The notes: generated by a model not told the origin, from the letters alone. Shown: positions 26,704 to 35,961, numbered from the stretch's first letter. The stretch: 64,000 bases of DNA from Rhodococcus ruber NBRC 15591 (GCF_001894945.1 NZ_BCXE01000003.1:1-64000), one strand, 5' to 3'. Numbers and translations: made by a program.

Positions 26704-28134
26704 TCAACGGTCGAGTCTCGCCCGCAGCAGGAAGGTGTTGTAGTCCGACCACGTCGAGAGCATGAAGTACAGGTCCTCGTCCGTCGACCACGGATGCATG
26801 AACCCGCCGTACAGCTCGGGGTGCTGCTCCACCCCGACCAGCCGCGCGCTCTCCGACCACACCCCCTGGGGCGACTCCGCCTCCCGCACGACGATCGCGG
26901 CCTCGGCGGTGTCGAGGTACGTCATCTGCCAGCGGTCCGCGACGGCGTCGTAGCGCACGGACAACTCCCCGGCGGGGCCGTGCACGACGGGCGTCGCCGC
27001 GGTGTATCCGCCGACGGGGGTCCAGTTCCCGTCGCGCCAGTACTGGTAAGCGCGCGGCTCGAGCACCCGGCCCTCGGGCACCCGGGCCAGCGCCACCGCG
27101 CCGAGCCGGGTGTTGGGGGTGCCGAACAGGTACACGTAGCCGTGCGCCGGCACCGCCGCGGCCACCTGAAAGTTGGTGACGCCGAAGATGTTGTCCCACT
27201 TCGCATGCGGATCCTCGACCCAGGTGGAACCACCGTCGTCCGAGTACGCGACGCCCCCGTGGTTGGTCCACCACGTGCCGGGGATGCTGTTCCACGTCCG
27301 GATGGACATGTACGTCAGGTACTGGCGGCCGCCGATCGCGAATCCCGACGTCGGGATCGTGGTGATCTCGACGTTGTCGAGCTTGCGGCTGCCGAGGATC
27401 TCCGCGGCGTGGCATCGCGAGTCCTGGATCATCGAGTCGAAGTTCATCCCGTCCGTCAGGTCCCGGTCGGTGGAGAAGGCCAGCACGTTGCTGCGCCAGT
27501 CGCCGCCCTGCCCGCCCGGCGGATGGAAGCCCCGGCCGACGGTGTCGCCGAACGCGACGGCGATCCGGCCTGGCTCCGACTCCCACATGAGGCCGAGATC
27601 GGTGCCGTACACCTGCCAGCGCTTGTCCGTCCGGTTGACGGACCCGGCACCGGTCTGCTTCGCCACGGTGGCGACCTCGACGACGCGCGGAGCCGGAGGG
27701 GCGGGGACCCGCGGGGCGGGCTCGATCGGCGGGGTCTCGGGCGCCGGCGGTGGCGGCGGCGCGGCACCCTCCCCGGGCACCGGAATGCCGAGGTGGAAGG
27801 GGCTGGGCTTCAGGGCGATCCGGGGGAAGACCGGATCCGGATGGGCCGGCTCGTCGGTCAGGTCCGGGCACGGATCGGTGCACGGATCGACCGGCAACGG
27901 CGGTGGATCGATCCGTACCGGGTCCGGTTCCGGCGCCGGATACGGCACGGTGGTGATCACCGGATACGGCACCGGAATGTCGAGATCCTTCGGGACCAGC
28001 GACTCGTGCCGCCACGTGTCGCCGGCACACGGTCCGCTCCCCGGTACCCCGTCCGTCGCGGGCTCGTCGGCGCGGGCCGGCGTCGCCGCCAGCACCGCCA
28101 CGAGCAGGGCGATCGCCGACGCCTGCCACCTCAT
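26704..28134 (-). CDS. Secreted DUF4185-type beta-propeller protein
   Basis: A 476-aa protein. A Sec signal peptide (residues 1-22, ending ATPARA) is followed by a Pro-rich low-complexity region (about 30-155; runs of PPPPP and PAPPAP). The C-terminal domain (about 160-475) resembles DUF4185 proteins of mycolic-acid bacteria (LGLMWESEPGRIAVAFGDTVG; YGGFMHPWSTDEDLYFMLSTW). It is exported to the envelope or medium. The fold is probably a sialidase-like propeller, but no catalytic function is known. Confidence 0.78.
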   Translation of the reverse strand: MRWQASAIALLVAVLAATPARADEPATDGVPGSGPCAGDTWRHESLVPKDLDIPVPYPVITTVPYPAPEPDPVRIDPPPLPVDPCTDPCPDLTDEPAHPDPVFPRIALKPSPFHLGIPVPGEGAAPPPPPAPETPPIEPAPRVPAPPAPRVVEVATVAKQTGAGSVNRTDKRWQVYGTDLGLMWESEPGRIAVAFGDTVGRGFHPPGGQGGDWRSNVLAFSTDRDLTDGMNFDSMIQDSRCHAAEILGSRKLDNVEITTIPTSGFAIGGRQYLTYMSIRTWNSIPGTWWTNHGGVAYSDDGGSTWVEDPHAKWDNIFGVTNFQVAAAVPAHGYVYLFGTPNTRLGAVALARVPEGRVLEPRAYQYWRDGNWTPVGGYTAATPVVHGPAGELSVRYDAVADRWQMTYLDTAEAAIVVREAESPQGVWSESARLVGVEQHPELYGGFMHPWSTDEDLYFMLSTWSDYNTFLLRARLDR

Positions 28135-28279
28135 GGGTTCCCCTCCCGTGCGTCACGGCGCCGGACGGACCGGCGCCGCACAGGAGGGTACCGCCGGCGC
28201 GGCGCGGTGGCGTCGCACGCGGATCTGCGGCTTTATATCCCTGTCTCGGAAAATCCCGAGAGAAGCGAAGAATTCCGAA

Positions 28280-28708
28280 TCAACGGAAGTCGCCGGGCGT
28301 GTACTCACGGGGTTCCACCAGCACGAGCCAGTTGCCCGAGTTGTCCCGGAACACCGCCTCGACCCCGTAGGGACGCTCGGACGGCGGCTGGGTGAACTCG
28401 ACGCCCCTGGCCGTGAGCTCCTCGTACGCTGCGCGGCAGTCCGTGGTGCGGAGCCCGAAGCCGCCCATGGTGCCGTCGGCCAGCGCGCGACGAACGGCCC
28501 CGGCCATCTCCGGGTTCAGGGGTGGGCCGGGCACCATCAGCGTCACCTCGAGTTCCGGGTGGTCCGGGTGCGCGACGGTCACCCAGCGGAAGCCCTCACC
28601 CATCGCCACGTCGGCGGTTTCCACGAACCCCAGCGTGTCGAGGTAGAACTTCTTCGCCGCGTCCTGATCGGTGACATAGAGGGTCACCAGGGAGATGTTC
28701 GCGATCAT
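28280..28708 (-). CDS. Glyoxalase/VOC-family protein
   Basis: A 142-aa vicinal-oxygen-chelate protein. It has two beta-alpha-beta modules, ISLVTLYVTDQDAAKKFYLDTLGF at the N-terminus and VEAVFRDNSGNWLVLVEPRE at the C-terminus. Glu and His metal ligands are plausible but the substrate is unknown; possibilities are resistance, isomerase or dioxygenase-like roles. It lies 83 bases downstream of an AraC-type gene in the same direction and is probably its target. Confidence 0.85.
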   Translation of the reverse strand: MIANISLVTLYVTDQDAAKKFYLDTLGFVETADVAMGEGFRWVTVAHPDHPELEVTLMVPGPPLNPEMAGAVRRALADGTMGGFGLRTTDCRAAYEELTARGVEFTQPPSERPYGVEAVFRDNSGNWLVLVEPREYTPGDFR

Positions 28709-28791
28709 GGCGTGTCCTCCGGATCGGTGATGTGGCACGTCTCGACCGTAGAGCGACGGGCACGGTGCGAGCTTCTCCGAAATTGCGCAGT

Positions 28792-29199
28792 TCAGCGGAG
28801 GTCGCTCAGGCCGTGCATGAACACCCAGCAGCCCGGGATGCGCGGCGCCCCGGACTCGGCGAAGGCGGCCTGGTACTCGCTGGGGGTGACCCCGACCAGC
28901 TGACGGAACCTGGTGCTGAACGACCCGAGGCTGCTGTACCCGACGAGGTGACAGATCTCCGTCACGGTCAGATTCGTCGCGCGCAGCAGGTCCTGCGCCC
29001 GCTCGATGCGGCGTTCGGTGAGGTGGACGCCGGGCGTCTTGCCGTACACGGCGGTGAAGCAACGCAGGAAGTGGTACTTCGAGACCCCCGCGGCGGCGGC
29101 GAGCCCGGTGAGGTCGAGAGGTCGCGCGTACTCCCGGTCCGCGAGATCACGGGCGCGGCGCAGATGCGGCAGGAGCTCCTCGGGCACGCGGCGCGGCAT
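28792..29199 (-). CDS. Stand-alone AraC-type DNA-binding protein
   Basis: A 135-aa protein that consists almost only of the double helix-turn-helix of AraC (DLTGLAAAAGVSKYHFLRCFTAVYGKTP; LTVTEICHLVGYSSLGSFSTRFRQLVGVTP), like MarA/SoxS. It has no effector domain. Start ATG at 29199 (MPRRVPEELLPHLRRA); a start at 29223 is possible. It forms an operon-like pair with the following VOC gene. Confidence 0.83.
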   Translation of the reverse strand: MPRRVPEELLPHLRRARDLADREYARPLDLTGLAAAAGVSKYHFLRCFTAVYGKTPGVHLTERRIERAQDLLRATNLTVTEICHLVGYSSLGSFSTRFRQLVGVTPSEYQAAFAESGAPRIPGCWVFMHGLSDLR

Positions 29200-29274
29200 G
29201 CGGCCAGTGTCGCAGCGCCCCACGACAGGAATTTCTGTCCGTGTCTAGGCGACGGGGTAGAGACCGCGATTTCG

Positions 29275-29288
29275 TCACGACGTCGTGA
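29275..29288. promoter_or_regulatory. Perfect 14-bp palindrome before the AraC-type gene
   Basis: TCACGACGTCGTGA is a perfect palindrome about 76 bases upstream of the AraC-type start (minus strand) and about 150 bases upstream of the GT87 gene. Unassigned operator candidate in the divergent intergenic region. Confidence 0.35.
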
Positions 29289-29436
29289 TACACGACACAC
29301 GCCGAAACTGCCCGAACAGGACAAAGCGGCCGGAAACGTGCTGGGAGACCGGGCAACCCGCGTATCCGGCCCCGAAGGCAACGATTGTGTAACGTATCCG
29401 GGAGGTTCCTGTCCCGACAAGCGGAGGTGATCGTCC

Positions 29437-30663
29437 GTGCTGCTGTCCGAAGTTCGAGCCCGGCCCGGGTACTCGCTGCTCGTGGGGGCAGGGCTGCTCG
29501 TGTCGGCCGTGGTCGCAGGCATCCACCTCGAGAACGCTGTCACCGGATACCTGATGGACCTGTCGGTCTTCCGCGACGCGGGGTGGGCGTTCCTGCACCA
29601 CACCCCCCTCTACACCGAGGGCTTCCACACCAGTTCGGGCTTCCGCTTCATCTATCCGCCGTTCGCGGCGTTCCTCTTCGCCCCGCTGCCCCTGCTGAAC
29701 GCGACATTGATGCAGGTGCTGTGGACCGCAGGCCTGATCGGCCTGGTGTGGTGGGTGCTGAAGGTCTCGCTCGAGCACATGGACGTCCGTCGCGCGAACC
29801 TGGTCGCGACCGCCGGACTGGGCGTGGCGCTCTGGCTCGAGCCCATCCGCTCCAACTTCCTGTTCGGGCAGATCAACATCCTCCTCATGGCCCTCGTCGT
29901 CGCCGACGTCCTCGGCGTGATCCCGCAGCGGTTCCGCGGCGTCGGGATCGCCCTCGCCGCCGCGATCAAGGTGACCCCGGCCGCGTTCGGTGTGCTGTTC
30001 CTGCTCCGGCGGGACATGCCGTCGGCGGCGCGCGCCTTCGGTGCGTTCCTCGCCGTGGCGGGCTTCGCGTACTGGCTCCGCCCGGAGTCCTCCGTGTACT
30101 TCTGGACCACCGAGGCCTGGGCCACCGACCGGGCCGGGGACCAGGACTTCTTCCGCAATCAGGCGCTCAGCGGCCTGCTTGCCCGGCTGGGCGTCGAGGG
30201 GCACGCCTACACCGCCGCCTGGCTCGCGGGCGTCGCACTCGTCGTCCTCGGGGCGCTGTGGGCCGCCCACCGCTTCACCCGATCGGGCGAGCACGTCGTC
30301 GCGCTCGGGGTGATCGCGCTCGCGACCCTGCTCGCGGCGCCCATCGCGGTGACGCATCACTGGGCCTACAGCGTGCTGCTCGTCGCGGTCGCGCTGGCTC
30401 CGCGGTACCGCTCGTGGTGGCCCGTGCTGCTGCCGGCCGCGCTGGTCTTCCTCGTCGGGCCCAACTACCTGCTCGAGGACACCTCCACGCACGGCTGGGT
30501 CGAGTCGGCCATCCAGCAGACTCTCGGCAACGCCCAGTGCGTCACCGGACTCGTGGTGCTCGTCGCGGTGGCCGTCGCGGCCCGGTCCCGCCGTCCCGGC
30601 ACGGTTCCGGCACCGGCCGGCGCTCGCGCCGCTCAGCTCCAGAACGCCCCGGCCAGGACGTAG
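29437..30663 (+). CDS. GT87/DUF2029 polyprenol-phosphate mannosyltransferase-like membrane protein
   Basis: A 408-aa multi-pass membrane protein with about ten helices. After the first helix comes the GT-C acidic motif region (LMDLSVFRDAGWAFLHHTPLY), then FIYPPFAAFLFAPL and PIRSNFLFGQINILLMALV, as in actinobacterial alpha-mannosyltransferases that use polyprenyl-phosphate-mannose. These extend lipomannan, lipoarabinomannan or related glycans on the outer face of the membrane. GTG start at 29437. The 3' end overlaps the opposing azlD by 31 bases. Confidence 0.82.
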   Translation: MLLSEVRARPGYSLLVGAGLLVSAVVAGIHLENAVTGYLMDLSVFRDAGWAFLHHTPLYTEGFHTSSGFRFIYPPFAAFLFAPLPLLNATLMQVLWTAGLIGLVWWVLKVSLEHMDVRRANLVATAGLGVALWLEPIRSNFLFGQINILLMALVVADVLGVIPQRFRGVGIALAAAIKVTPAAFGVLFLLRRDMPSAARAFGAFLAVAGFAYWLRPESSVYFWTTEAWATDRAGDQDFFRNQALSGLLARLGVEGHAYTAAWLAGVALVVLGALWAAHRFTRSGEHVVALGVIALATLLAAPIAVTHHWAYSVLLVAVALAPRYRSWWPVLLPAALVFLVGPNYLLEDTSTHGWVESAIQQTLGNAQCVTGLVVLVAVAVAARSRRPGTVPAPAGARAAQLQNAPART

Positions 30664-30962
30664 ATCGCGGTTCCGGCGACGGTGCTCAGCGCCGCGCTCC
30701 GCCGCCACAGGTGCACCGCGACGGTTCCGGCGAGGCCCAGCACCGCCGGTAGCCACGTCGCCGGACCGACGTCGCGCAGCGTGTACATCACCAGGATGAC
30801 CATCACCCCGGCCGGCATCGCGCCGCCGAGGTAGCCCACCACGTCCGACTCCCGCAGCCGGGCGAGCGCGGCGAACGGGACCGCCCGCAGACCCACGGTG
30901 ACGACGAACATCGCGATCAGGGCACCGACGACGTAGCCGGCGCCCGGTACCGACTCAGGCAC
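30633..30962 (-). CDS. azlD: AzlD-like small subunit of a branched-chain amino acid exporter
   Basis: A 109-aa protein with about four hydrophobic segments, of the AzlD family (TVGLRAVPFAAL; GGAMPAGVMVILVMYTL). It pairs with AzlC to export branched-chain or hydrophobic amino acids. Its start overlaps the azlC stop by eight bases, indicating coupling. Confidence 0.88.
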   Translation of the reverse strand: MPESVPGAGYVVGALIAMFVVTVGLRAVPFAALARLRESDVVGYLGGAMPAGVMVILVMYTLRDVGPATWLPAVLGLAGTVAVHLWRRSAALSTVAGTAIYVLAGAFWS

Positions 30963-31647
30963 GGGCCACCTTGTTGCGGTAGACGAACCGCAGCAGCAGA
31001 TACGCGACGAACAGGCCCAGCGAGATCACCAGCATGCCGTCCTTCGACACGGTCACCCCGACGAGGCCGCACACCAGCGCGGCGGCCGACGCCGGCAGGT
31101 CGCGCCCGAGACGGAATGCGTCGAGCGCGAGCACGGCGAACAACGCCGTGAGGGCGAACTCCAGACCCGACAATCCCGCGGGCAGCGCCGCACCGACCAG
31201 GGCGCCCGCGGTCCCGGACGCGACCCACAGCAACTGGCACGTCGCCGCGACCGCGAGCATCCGCGCGCCGGTCAGCTCGTCGCGACGCTTGGTGGCGACG
31301 ATGGCGTAGGTCTCGTCCGTGAGGGCGTAGACGCCGTACGCCCGCCCGAGCCGGCTGCGGATCTTCTCCAGCGGAAAGGACAGTCCGTAGAACACGTGCC
31401 GGAAGTTCACCAGCAGGGTCGCCGCCGCGATCGACGCCACCGGGGTCACCGCACCGATCAGGCCGACGGCGAGGAACTCCATCGAGCCCGCGTAGATCAC
31501 CGTCGAAAAGACGGGCGCCCACCACCAGTCGAAACCTGCCTGCGTGAGCACGACCCCGAACGCGAGGCCGAGCGGGATCAGGCCGAGACCGACTGCCCAG
31601 GAGTCGCGGACACCCGTGCGGATCTCGGAGAGACGGCCATCTGCCAT
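30955..31647 (-). CDS. azlC: AzlC-like large subunit of a branched-chain amino acid exporter
   Basis: A 230-aa AzlC family permease with about seven helices, including PLGLAFGVVLTQAGFDWWWAP and the conserved NFRHVFYGLSFP. It is the transport subunit that works with AzlD. Its 5' end overlaps the 3' end of the upstream whiB gene by 70 bases on the same strand in another frame. Confidence 0.9.
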   Translation of the reverse strand: MADGRLSEIRTGVRDSWAVGLGLIPLGLAFGVVLTQAGFDWWWAPVFSTVIYAGSMEFLAVGLIGAVTPVASIAAATLLVNFRHVFYGLSFPLEKIRSRLGRAYGVYALTDETYAIVATKRRDELTGARMLAVAATCQLLWVASGTAGALVGAALPAGLSGLEFALTALFAVLALDAFRLGRDLPASAAALVCGLVGVTVSKDGMLVISLGLFVAYLLLRFVYRNKVARA

Positions 31648-31952
31648 GGCTCCAGGCTATGGGGTGACCTGCTCGCCCGGCGCAGCAGGATGCGGCGCTC
31701 CTCTTCCGACATCCCGCCCCAGATGCCGTGCCGCTCCCCGGCCTCGAGGGCGTGCCGGAGACACTGGGTCAGCACGGGACAGGACTGGCAGATTCGCTTC
31801 GCGGCGCGGACGCGGTCGGTGCGTGCCTCCCCGCGCTCGTTCTCCGGATGGAAGAACGTCGCGGCGTCGGCGTCCCGGCAGGCGGCCTGCAGCTGCCAGT
31901 CCCAGGACTCCGTGATCGCCGGGGGCAGGGTCAACAGCTTGGGCGCGGGCAT
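31578..31952 (-). CDS. WhiB-family iron-sulfur regulator (WhiB3/WhiD-like)
   Basis: A 124-aa WhiB protein. The four [4Fe-4S] ligands are Cys25, Cys55, Cys58 and Cys64. The GIWGG turn and basic tail (EEERRILLRRA) follow. The N-terminus (WDWQLQAACRDADAATFFHPE) is closest to WhiB3/WhiD as I remember them. These proteins sense redox/NO and bind sigma factor region 4. The last 23 codons extend over the start of azlC, an unusual overlap. A start downstream of 31647 for azlC is the alternative explanation. Confidence 0.88.
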   Translation of the reverse strand: MPAPKLLTLPPAITESWDWQLQAACRDADAATFFHPENERGEARTDRVRAAKRICQSCPVLTQCLRHALEAGERHGIWGGMSEEERRILLRRASRSPHSLEPWQMAVSPRSARVSATPGQSVSA

Positions 31953-31977
31953 AGGTTCTCCCTTCGTCAGGCGGCTC

Positions 31978-32033
31978 CGCCGCCGGTATGCCTTTTGGGC
32001 GGTCAGGGCAGCCCAAAAGGCACACCGGCGGCG
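31978..32033 (-). terminator. Terminator after fgd
   Basis: Arms 31978-32000 and 32011-32033 pair at 22 of 23 positions (core CCTTTTGGGC and its complement) around a 10-nt loop. It lies just downstream of the fgd stop and upstream of whiB. It resembles the gcoB terminator, which has CCTTTGGGC in its stem. Confidence 0.8.
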
Positions 32034-32042
32034 TCAGCCGCG

Positions 32043-33059
32043 TCAGGCCAACGCACGCAGGCGCGGCGCCAGATCACGCTCGAACAACTCCAGAAACCGC
32101 CGCTGATCGTGCCCCGGCGCATGGAACACCAGATGATTGAGCCCGGCCTTCACATACGCCCCGACCTGCTCGACCGCCTCGTCCGGATCCGACGCCACGA
32201 TCCACCGCCTGGCCACCTGCTCGATCGGCAACGCATCGGCAGCCGCCTCCATCTCGATCGGATCGTCGATCGAATGCTTCTGCTCCGGCGTGAGCGAGAG
32301 CGGCGCCCAGAACCGGCAGTTCTCCAACGCCCGCTCCGGATCGGTGTCGTAGGAAATCTTGATCTCGATCATCTTGTCGATCCCCGCCACGTCCCGGTCG
32401 GCCTTCGCGGCGCCCTCCGCCACCGCCGGCAACAGCTTCTCGGTGTAGAGCTCCATGCCCTTGCCCGAGGTGCAGATGAACCCGTCCCCCGCCCGGCCCG
32501 CATACCGCGCCACCACCGGACCGCCCGCCGCGATGTACACCGGAACCCCGCCCTCGGGCACGTCGTAGATCGACGCCCCCTTCGCGGCGTAGAACTCGCC
32601 CTCGAAATCGACCCGCTCCCCCGTCCACAACGCCCGCATCAGCCGCACCGACTCGCGCAACCGCGCGAAGCGTTCCTTGAACTCCGGCCACTGGCCTTCG
32701 TACCCGGTGGCGATCTCGTTGAGCGCCTCCCCCGTGCCCACCCCCAGCATGACCCGCCCCGGATACAGACACCCCATCGTCGCGAACGCCTGCGCGATCA
32801 CCGCCGGGTTGTACCGGAACGTCGGCGTCAACACACTCGTGCCCAGCTGCAACCGCGACGTGCGCTCGCCCACCGCGGTCATCCACGCCAACGAGAACGG
32901 CGCATGCCCCCCGCTGTGCCGCCACGGCTGGAAATGATCCGACACCGTCGCCGAATCCATCCCCCGCTCCTCCGCCAGCACCGCCAGCTCCACCAGCTCC
33001 CGCGGCCCGAACTGCTCCGCCGACGCCTTGTACCCCAACTTCAGACCCTGCGACACCAC
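32043..33059 (-). CDS. fgd: F420-dependent glucose-6-phosphate dehydrogenase
   Basis: A 338-aa luciferase-like protein that matches Mycobacterium tuberculosis Fgd1 nearly residue for residue as I recall it ([43 protein letters not shown]). It oxidises glucose 6-phosphate to 6-phosphogluconolactone and reduces cofactor F420 in the cytoplasm. GTG start at 33059 (or the adjacent GTG at 33056), with GAGGAG upstream. It marks an F420-using actinomycete. It is probably independent of the BVMO operon, from which it is separated by a hairpin. Confidence 0.95.
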   Translation of the reverse strand: MVSQGLKLGYKASAEQFGPRELVELAVLAEERGMDSATVSDHFQPWRHSGGHAPFSLAWMTAVGERTSRLQLGTSVLTPTFRYNPAVIAQAFATMGCLYPGRVMLGVGTGEALNEIATGYEGQWPEFKERFARLRESVRLMRALWTGERVDFEGEFYAAKGASIYDVPEGGVPVYIAAGGPVVARYAGRAGDGFICTSGKGMELYTEKLLPAVAEGAAKADRDVAGIDKMIEIKISYDTDPERALENCRFWAPLSLTPEQKHSIDDPIEMEAAADALPIEQVARRWIVASDPDEAVEQVGAYVKAGLNHLVFHAPGHDQRRFLELFERDLAPRLRALA

Positions 33060-33082
33060 GAACTCCTCGTCGTCGGAACCTC

Positions 33083-33147
33083 GGAAACGGCGGCAGGACG
33101 CGCCGCGGCGTGCAGCCGCGAATGCACGTCCTGCCGTTGTCGTTTCC
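33083..33147 (-). terminator. Imperfect terminator after the BVMO/esterase operon
   Basis: GGAAACGG plus CGGCAGGACG at 33083-33100 pairs with CGTCCTGCCG and CGTTTCC at 33127-33147, with a three-base bulge. It is directly downstream of the monooxygenase stop at 33150. Confidence 0.6.
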
Positions 33148-33149
33148 CG

Positions 33150-34760
33150 TTACTTGATGGCGAAACCGCGATAGCCGTCGGCTGCGACGTCGTCGCAGAT
33201 GTCACGGTAGGTGTTGAGCCCACCGACGTAGGACATGATCACCTGCGGCTTGCCCGGCACGTTGGCGCCCGTGTACCACGAGTTGCCTTCGGGGTAGAGC
33301 GTGCCCTTCGCCAGTTCGTTGTTCAGGTCGGTCCAGTCGTGCGTGTACGGTTCGAGCGCCTCGAACCGGCGGGCGCCGCGCTGCTCGAGTCGTTCGATGC
33401 AGTCGGCGGTCCACTCCACGTGCTGTTCGATCGCGCACACCACGTTGGTGAGCACGTTCGGACTGCCGGGGCCGGTGAGCATGAACATGTTCGGGAACCC
33501 GTCGACGGCGATTCCGAGGTACGTGACGGGGCCGTCCTGCCACTTCTCCTGCAGCGTCTGCCCGCCCACGCCGGAGATGTCCATCTTCAGCAGCGGACCG
33601 GTGATCGCGTCGAACCCGGTGGCGAGGACCACCGCGTCGAGCTCGTGCTCCACGCCCCCGGCCCGGATTCCCTTGTCCGTGAACTCCTCGAGCGGCGCCT
33701 CGCGCAGCGACACGAGCTCGACATTGTCCCTGTTGTAGGTCTGGAAGTAGTTGGTGTCCAGCGTGATCCGCTTGGCGCCGAGTGGATGGGTCCGCGGCGA
33801 CAAGCGTTCGGCGAGCTCGGGGTCCTGCACCACAGCACGGATCTTGCTGCGGAAGAACTCCGCGATGGTCTCGTTGGCCTCCCGATTGGTGAACAGGTCG
33901 GGGTAGGCGGCGATGAGGTCGATCGCCCGGTGCCGGTTCCACCGCTCCTCGTAGGTCGCCCACCGCTCCTCCGGGGAGTGATCGAGCGCGCTGACCTCGA
34001 GGGTGTCGGTGTACTGGCCCGACGGTGTGGTCTTCGAGGTCGCCTTGAAGGTCTCGATGTTCTCCTTGAACTCCCGCTTCTCGTCCTCGGTGAGGGGACG
34101 GTTGCCACAGTCGAGGCTGAACGCCGGCGTCCGCTGGAACACGGTCAGCTTCTCGGCCTGCTCGGCGACGAGCGGGATCACCTGGACGCCGGACGAACCG
34201 GTGCCGATCACCCCGACGCGCTTGCCGGTGAAGTCGACGCCCTCACTGGGCCAGTCGGCCGTGTGGTACGTCGCGCCGCGGAAGTTCGCCAGGCCCGGGA
34301 AATCCGGCGTCTGCGACGTGGACAGACAGCCGACCGCGGTGACGAAGTACTTGGCGACGGCGACGTCTCCGGAGTCGGTGGTGATCGTCCACCGGTCGGT
34401 GTGGTCGTCGAACCGAGCCGAGTCGACCCGCGTCCGGAACCGGAAGTGCTTCTTCACATCCAGCCGGTCCGCGGCGAAGTTCAGGTAGCGCAGGATCTCC
34501 GGCTGCGCGGGATAGCGCTCGGTCCACTCCCACTCGTCGATGAGCTCGGGCGAGAACGTGTAGGCGTATTCCATGCTGATGCAGTCGCATCGAGCCCCGG
34601 GGTACCGGTTCCAGAACCAGGTGCCGCCGACGCCCTCGGCCGCCTCGAAGGCGCGGACCGTCAGTCCCATCTCCCGCAGCCGATGCACCATGTAGATGCC
34701 GGAGAATCCGGCACCCACCACGATCGCGTCGAATTCCTCTGCCGCCTTCTCGAATCCCAT
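33150..34760 (-). CDS. Baeyer-Villiger monooxygenase (cyclohexanone monooxygenase type)
   Basis: A 536-aa class I BVMO. It has an N-terminal FAD Rossmann motif (GAGFSGIY), GGTWFWNRYPGARCD, the fingerprint FRGATYHTADWP with His166 in place, a second Rossmann motif (IGTGSSGVQ), and the C-terminal GFPNMFMLTGPGSPNVL. With FAD and NADPH it inserts oxygen next to a ketone to give an ester or lactone. I take the ATG at 34760 because GGAGG sits five bases upstream; an ATG at 34778 would overlap the preceding stop as ATGA. It follows an HSL-type esterase that could open the product, so the two form a ketone-to-hydroxyacid module. Confidence 0.92.
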   Translation of the reverse strand: MGFEKAAEEFDAIVVGAGFSGIYMVHRLREMGLTVRAFEAAEGVGGTWFWNRYPGARCDCISMEYAYTFSPELIDEWEWTERYPAQPEILRYLNFAADRLDVKKHFRFRTRVDSARFDDHTDRWTITTDSGDVAVAKYFVTAVGCLSTSQTPDFPGLANFRGATYHTADWPSEGVDFTGKRVGVIGTGSSGVQVIPLVAEQAEKLTVFQRTPAFSLDCGNRPLTEDEKREFKENIETFKATSKTTPSGQYTDTLEVSALDHSPEERWATYEERWNRHRAIDLIAAYPDLFTNREANETIAEFFRSKIRAVVQDPELAERLSPRTHPLGAKRITLDTNYFQTYNRDNVELVSLREAPLEEFTDKGIRAGGVEHELDAVVLATGFDAITGPLLKMDISGVGGQTLQEKWQDGPVTYLGIAVDGFPNMFMLTGPGSPNVLTNVVCAIEQHVEWTADCIERLEQRGARRFEALEPYTHDWTDLNNELAKGTLYPEGNSWYTGANVPGKPQVIMSYVGGLNTYRDICDDVAADGYRGFAIK

Positions 34761-34774
34761 GCCGGCCTCCGTCC

Positions 34775-35722
34775 TCATCGGGCGATGTCCGCGCCGGCGA
34801 GCACGTCCTCGACCGCTTCGACGACGTAGTCCATGCCGTCCTTGGCGCCCGGCAGGACGTTCACGAACTGGAAGAAGCCGTGCATCTGTCCGGTGAACAC
34901 CTTCTCGCGCACAGGGATCCCCGCCGAGCGGAGCGCCTCGGCGTACTTGCGGCCCTCGTCGTGCAGAACGTCGTGCTCGGCGAGCAGCACCGCGGCCGGC
35001 GCGACACCGGTCAGCGATTCGGCGTTGATCGGGGCGACCTCCCAGCGGGTGCGGTCCTCCGCCTCGGGCACGTACAGGTCCCAGAACCACACCATCGCGT
35101 CGCGGGTGAGCATGAGCTCGTTCGCGGGATCGAGGTAGCTGGGTGTGTCGAAGTCGCAGTCGATGACGGGGTAGGCGAGGAACTGCAGGGCGAGTTCGGG
35201 ACCGTTCTCCCGGACGGCGCGCTGCGCGACCACCGCTGCGAGGTTGCCGCCGGCGCTGTCACCGCCCACGATCAGCGGGGCGTCCGCGGCCGCGTAGGTG
35301 GCCCGGTTCGCCGCGAGCCACTGCAACGCGGCCCAGGCGTCGTCGGCGGCGGCGGGGAACAGATGCTCGGGGGCCAGGCGGTAGTCGACGAGGGCGACGG
35401 CGCAACCGGTGCGTTCGGCGAGCTGCCGTCCCAGCGTGTCGTAGCCGTCGAGGCTGCCGACCACCCAGCCGCCGCCGTGCAGGTAGACGATCACGCCGCG
35501 GGCGTCGCCGGTCGGGACCAGCACGCGAACCGGCACCTCGTGTCCGTCGGCACCGGGGACGGTGATGTCGTCGACTCGGGCCATCTCCGGTCCGGGGCCG
35601 CACAGCTCGATGAAGCCGTCGCTCAGCGTGCGCGCCTCCTGCGGGCTCATCTCGTGCAGCGGAGGGCCGCCTGCCTCGGCCATCTGGGTGAGGAACGCGG
35701 TGGTGGCGGAATCGAGGGCCAT
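34775..35722 (-). CDS. HSL-family alpha/beta-hydrolase (esterase/lactonase)
   Basis: A 315-aa hormone-sensitive-lipase family hydrolase. The oxyanion loop is HGGGW, the nucleophile elbow is GGDSAGGN, the acid lies in EHDVLHDEG and the base in GQMHGFFQ. It is cytoplasmic, with no signal peptide. Being the first gene of the two-gene unit with the BVMO, it is likely to hydrolyse the ester or lactone made by it; that is inference. The ATG at 35722 is preceded by AAGGAGAT. The promoter region upstream carries two copies of the 18-bp ATGCGCAT-core operator. Confidence 0.88.
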   Translation of the reverse strand: MALDSATTAFLTQMAEAGGPPLHEMSPQEARTLSDGFIELCGPGPEMARVDDITVPGADGHEVPVRVLVPTGDARGVIVYLHGGGWVVGSLDGYDTLGRQLAERTGCAVALVDYRLAPEHLFPAAADDAWAALQWLAANRATYAAADAPLIVGGDSAGGNLAAVVAQRAVRENGPELALQFLAYPVIDCDFDTPSYLDPANELMLTRDAMVWFWDLYVPEAEDRTRWEVAPINAESLTGVAPAAVLLAEHDVLHDEGRKYAEALRSAGIPVREKVFTGQMHGFFQFVNVLPGAKDGMDYVVEAVEDVLAGADIAR

Positions 35723-35818
35723 GGCATCTCCTTCGTGTGCGGCATGGGTTTCGACAGACGTCGACAACTCCCGATCGGATGCGCAGAGTCGGCGCCCAGC
35801 GAGTGATGCACATCACCA

Positions 35819-35836
35819 TAACCATACGCATGATTA
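35819..35836. promoter_or_regulatory. 18-bp catabolic operator, site 1
   Basis: TAACCATACGCATGATTA, near-palindromic, in the divergent region between the esterase/BVMO unit and the SMP-30 gene. It belongs to a five-member family with consensus close to TATCCATGCGCATKRTTA. Confidence 0.6.
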
Positions 35837-35863
35837 TTTGCAATACCGCGCGGCAGAGCCCTT

Positions 35864-35881
35864 TATCTATGCGCATGATTG
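35864..35881. promoter_or_regulatory. 18-bp catabolic operator, site 2
   Basis: TATCTATGCGCATGATTG, 45 bases centre to centre from site 1, on the SMP-30 side of the same divergent promoter. Two sites in one region suggest control of both directions. Confidence 0.6.
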
Positions 35882-35961
35882 GGCTAGCTTGGAAGAGAGT
35901 TCCGGGGGGCGTCTCCCCGCATCTGCCGTCTCCCCGCATCTACTACGGAAGGCCACCGACC

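Noticed and set aside
29225-29436. Possible small gene in the AraC-GT87 intergenic region
   Set aside because: Open frames there lack ribosome sites and family resemblance; the region holds a palindrome and presumably two promoters.
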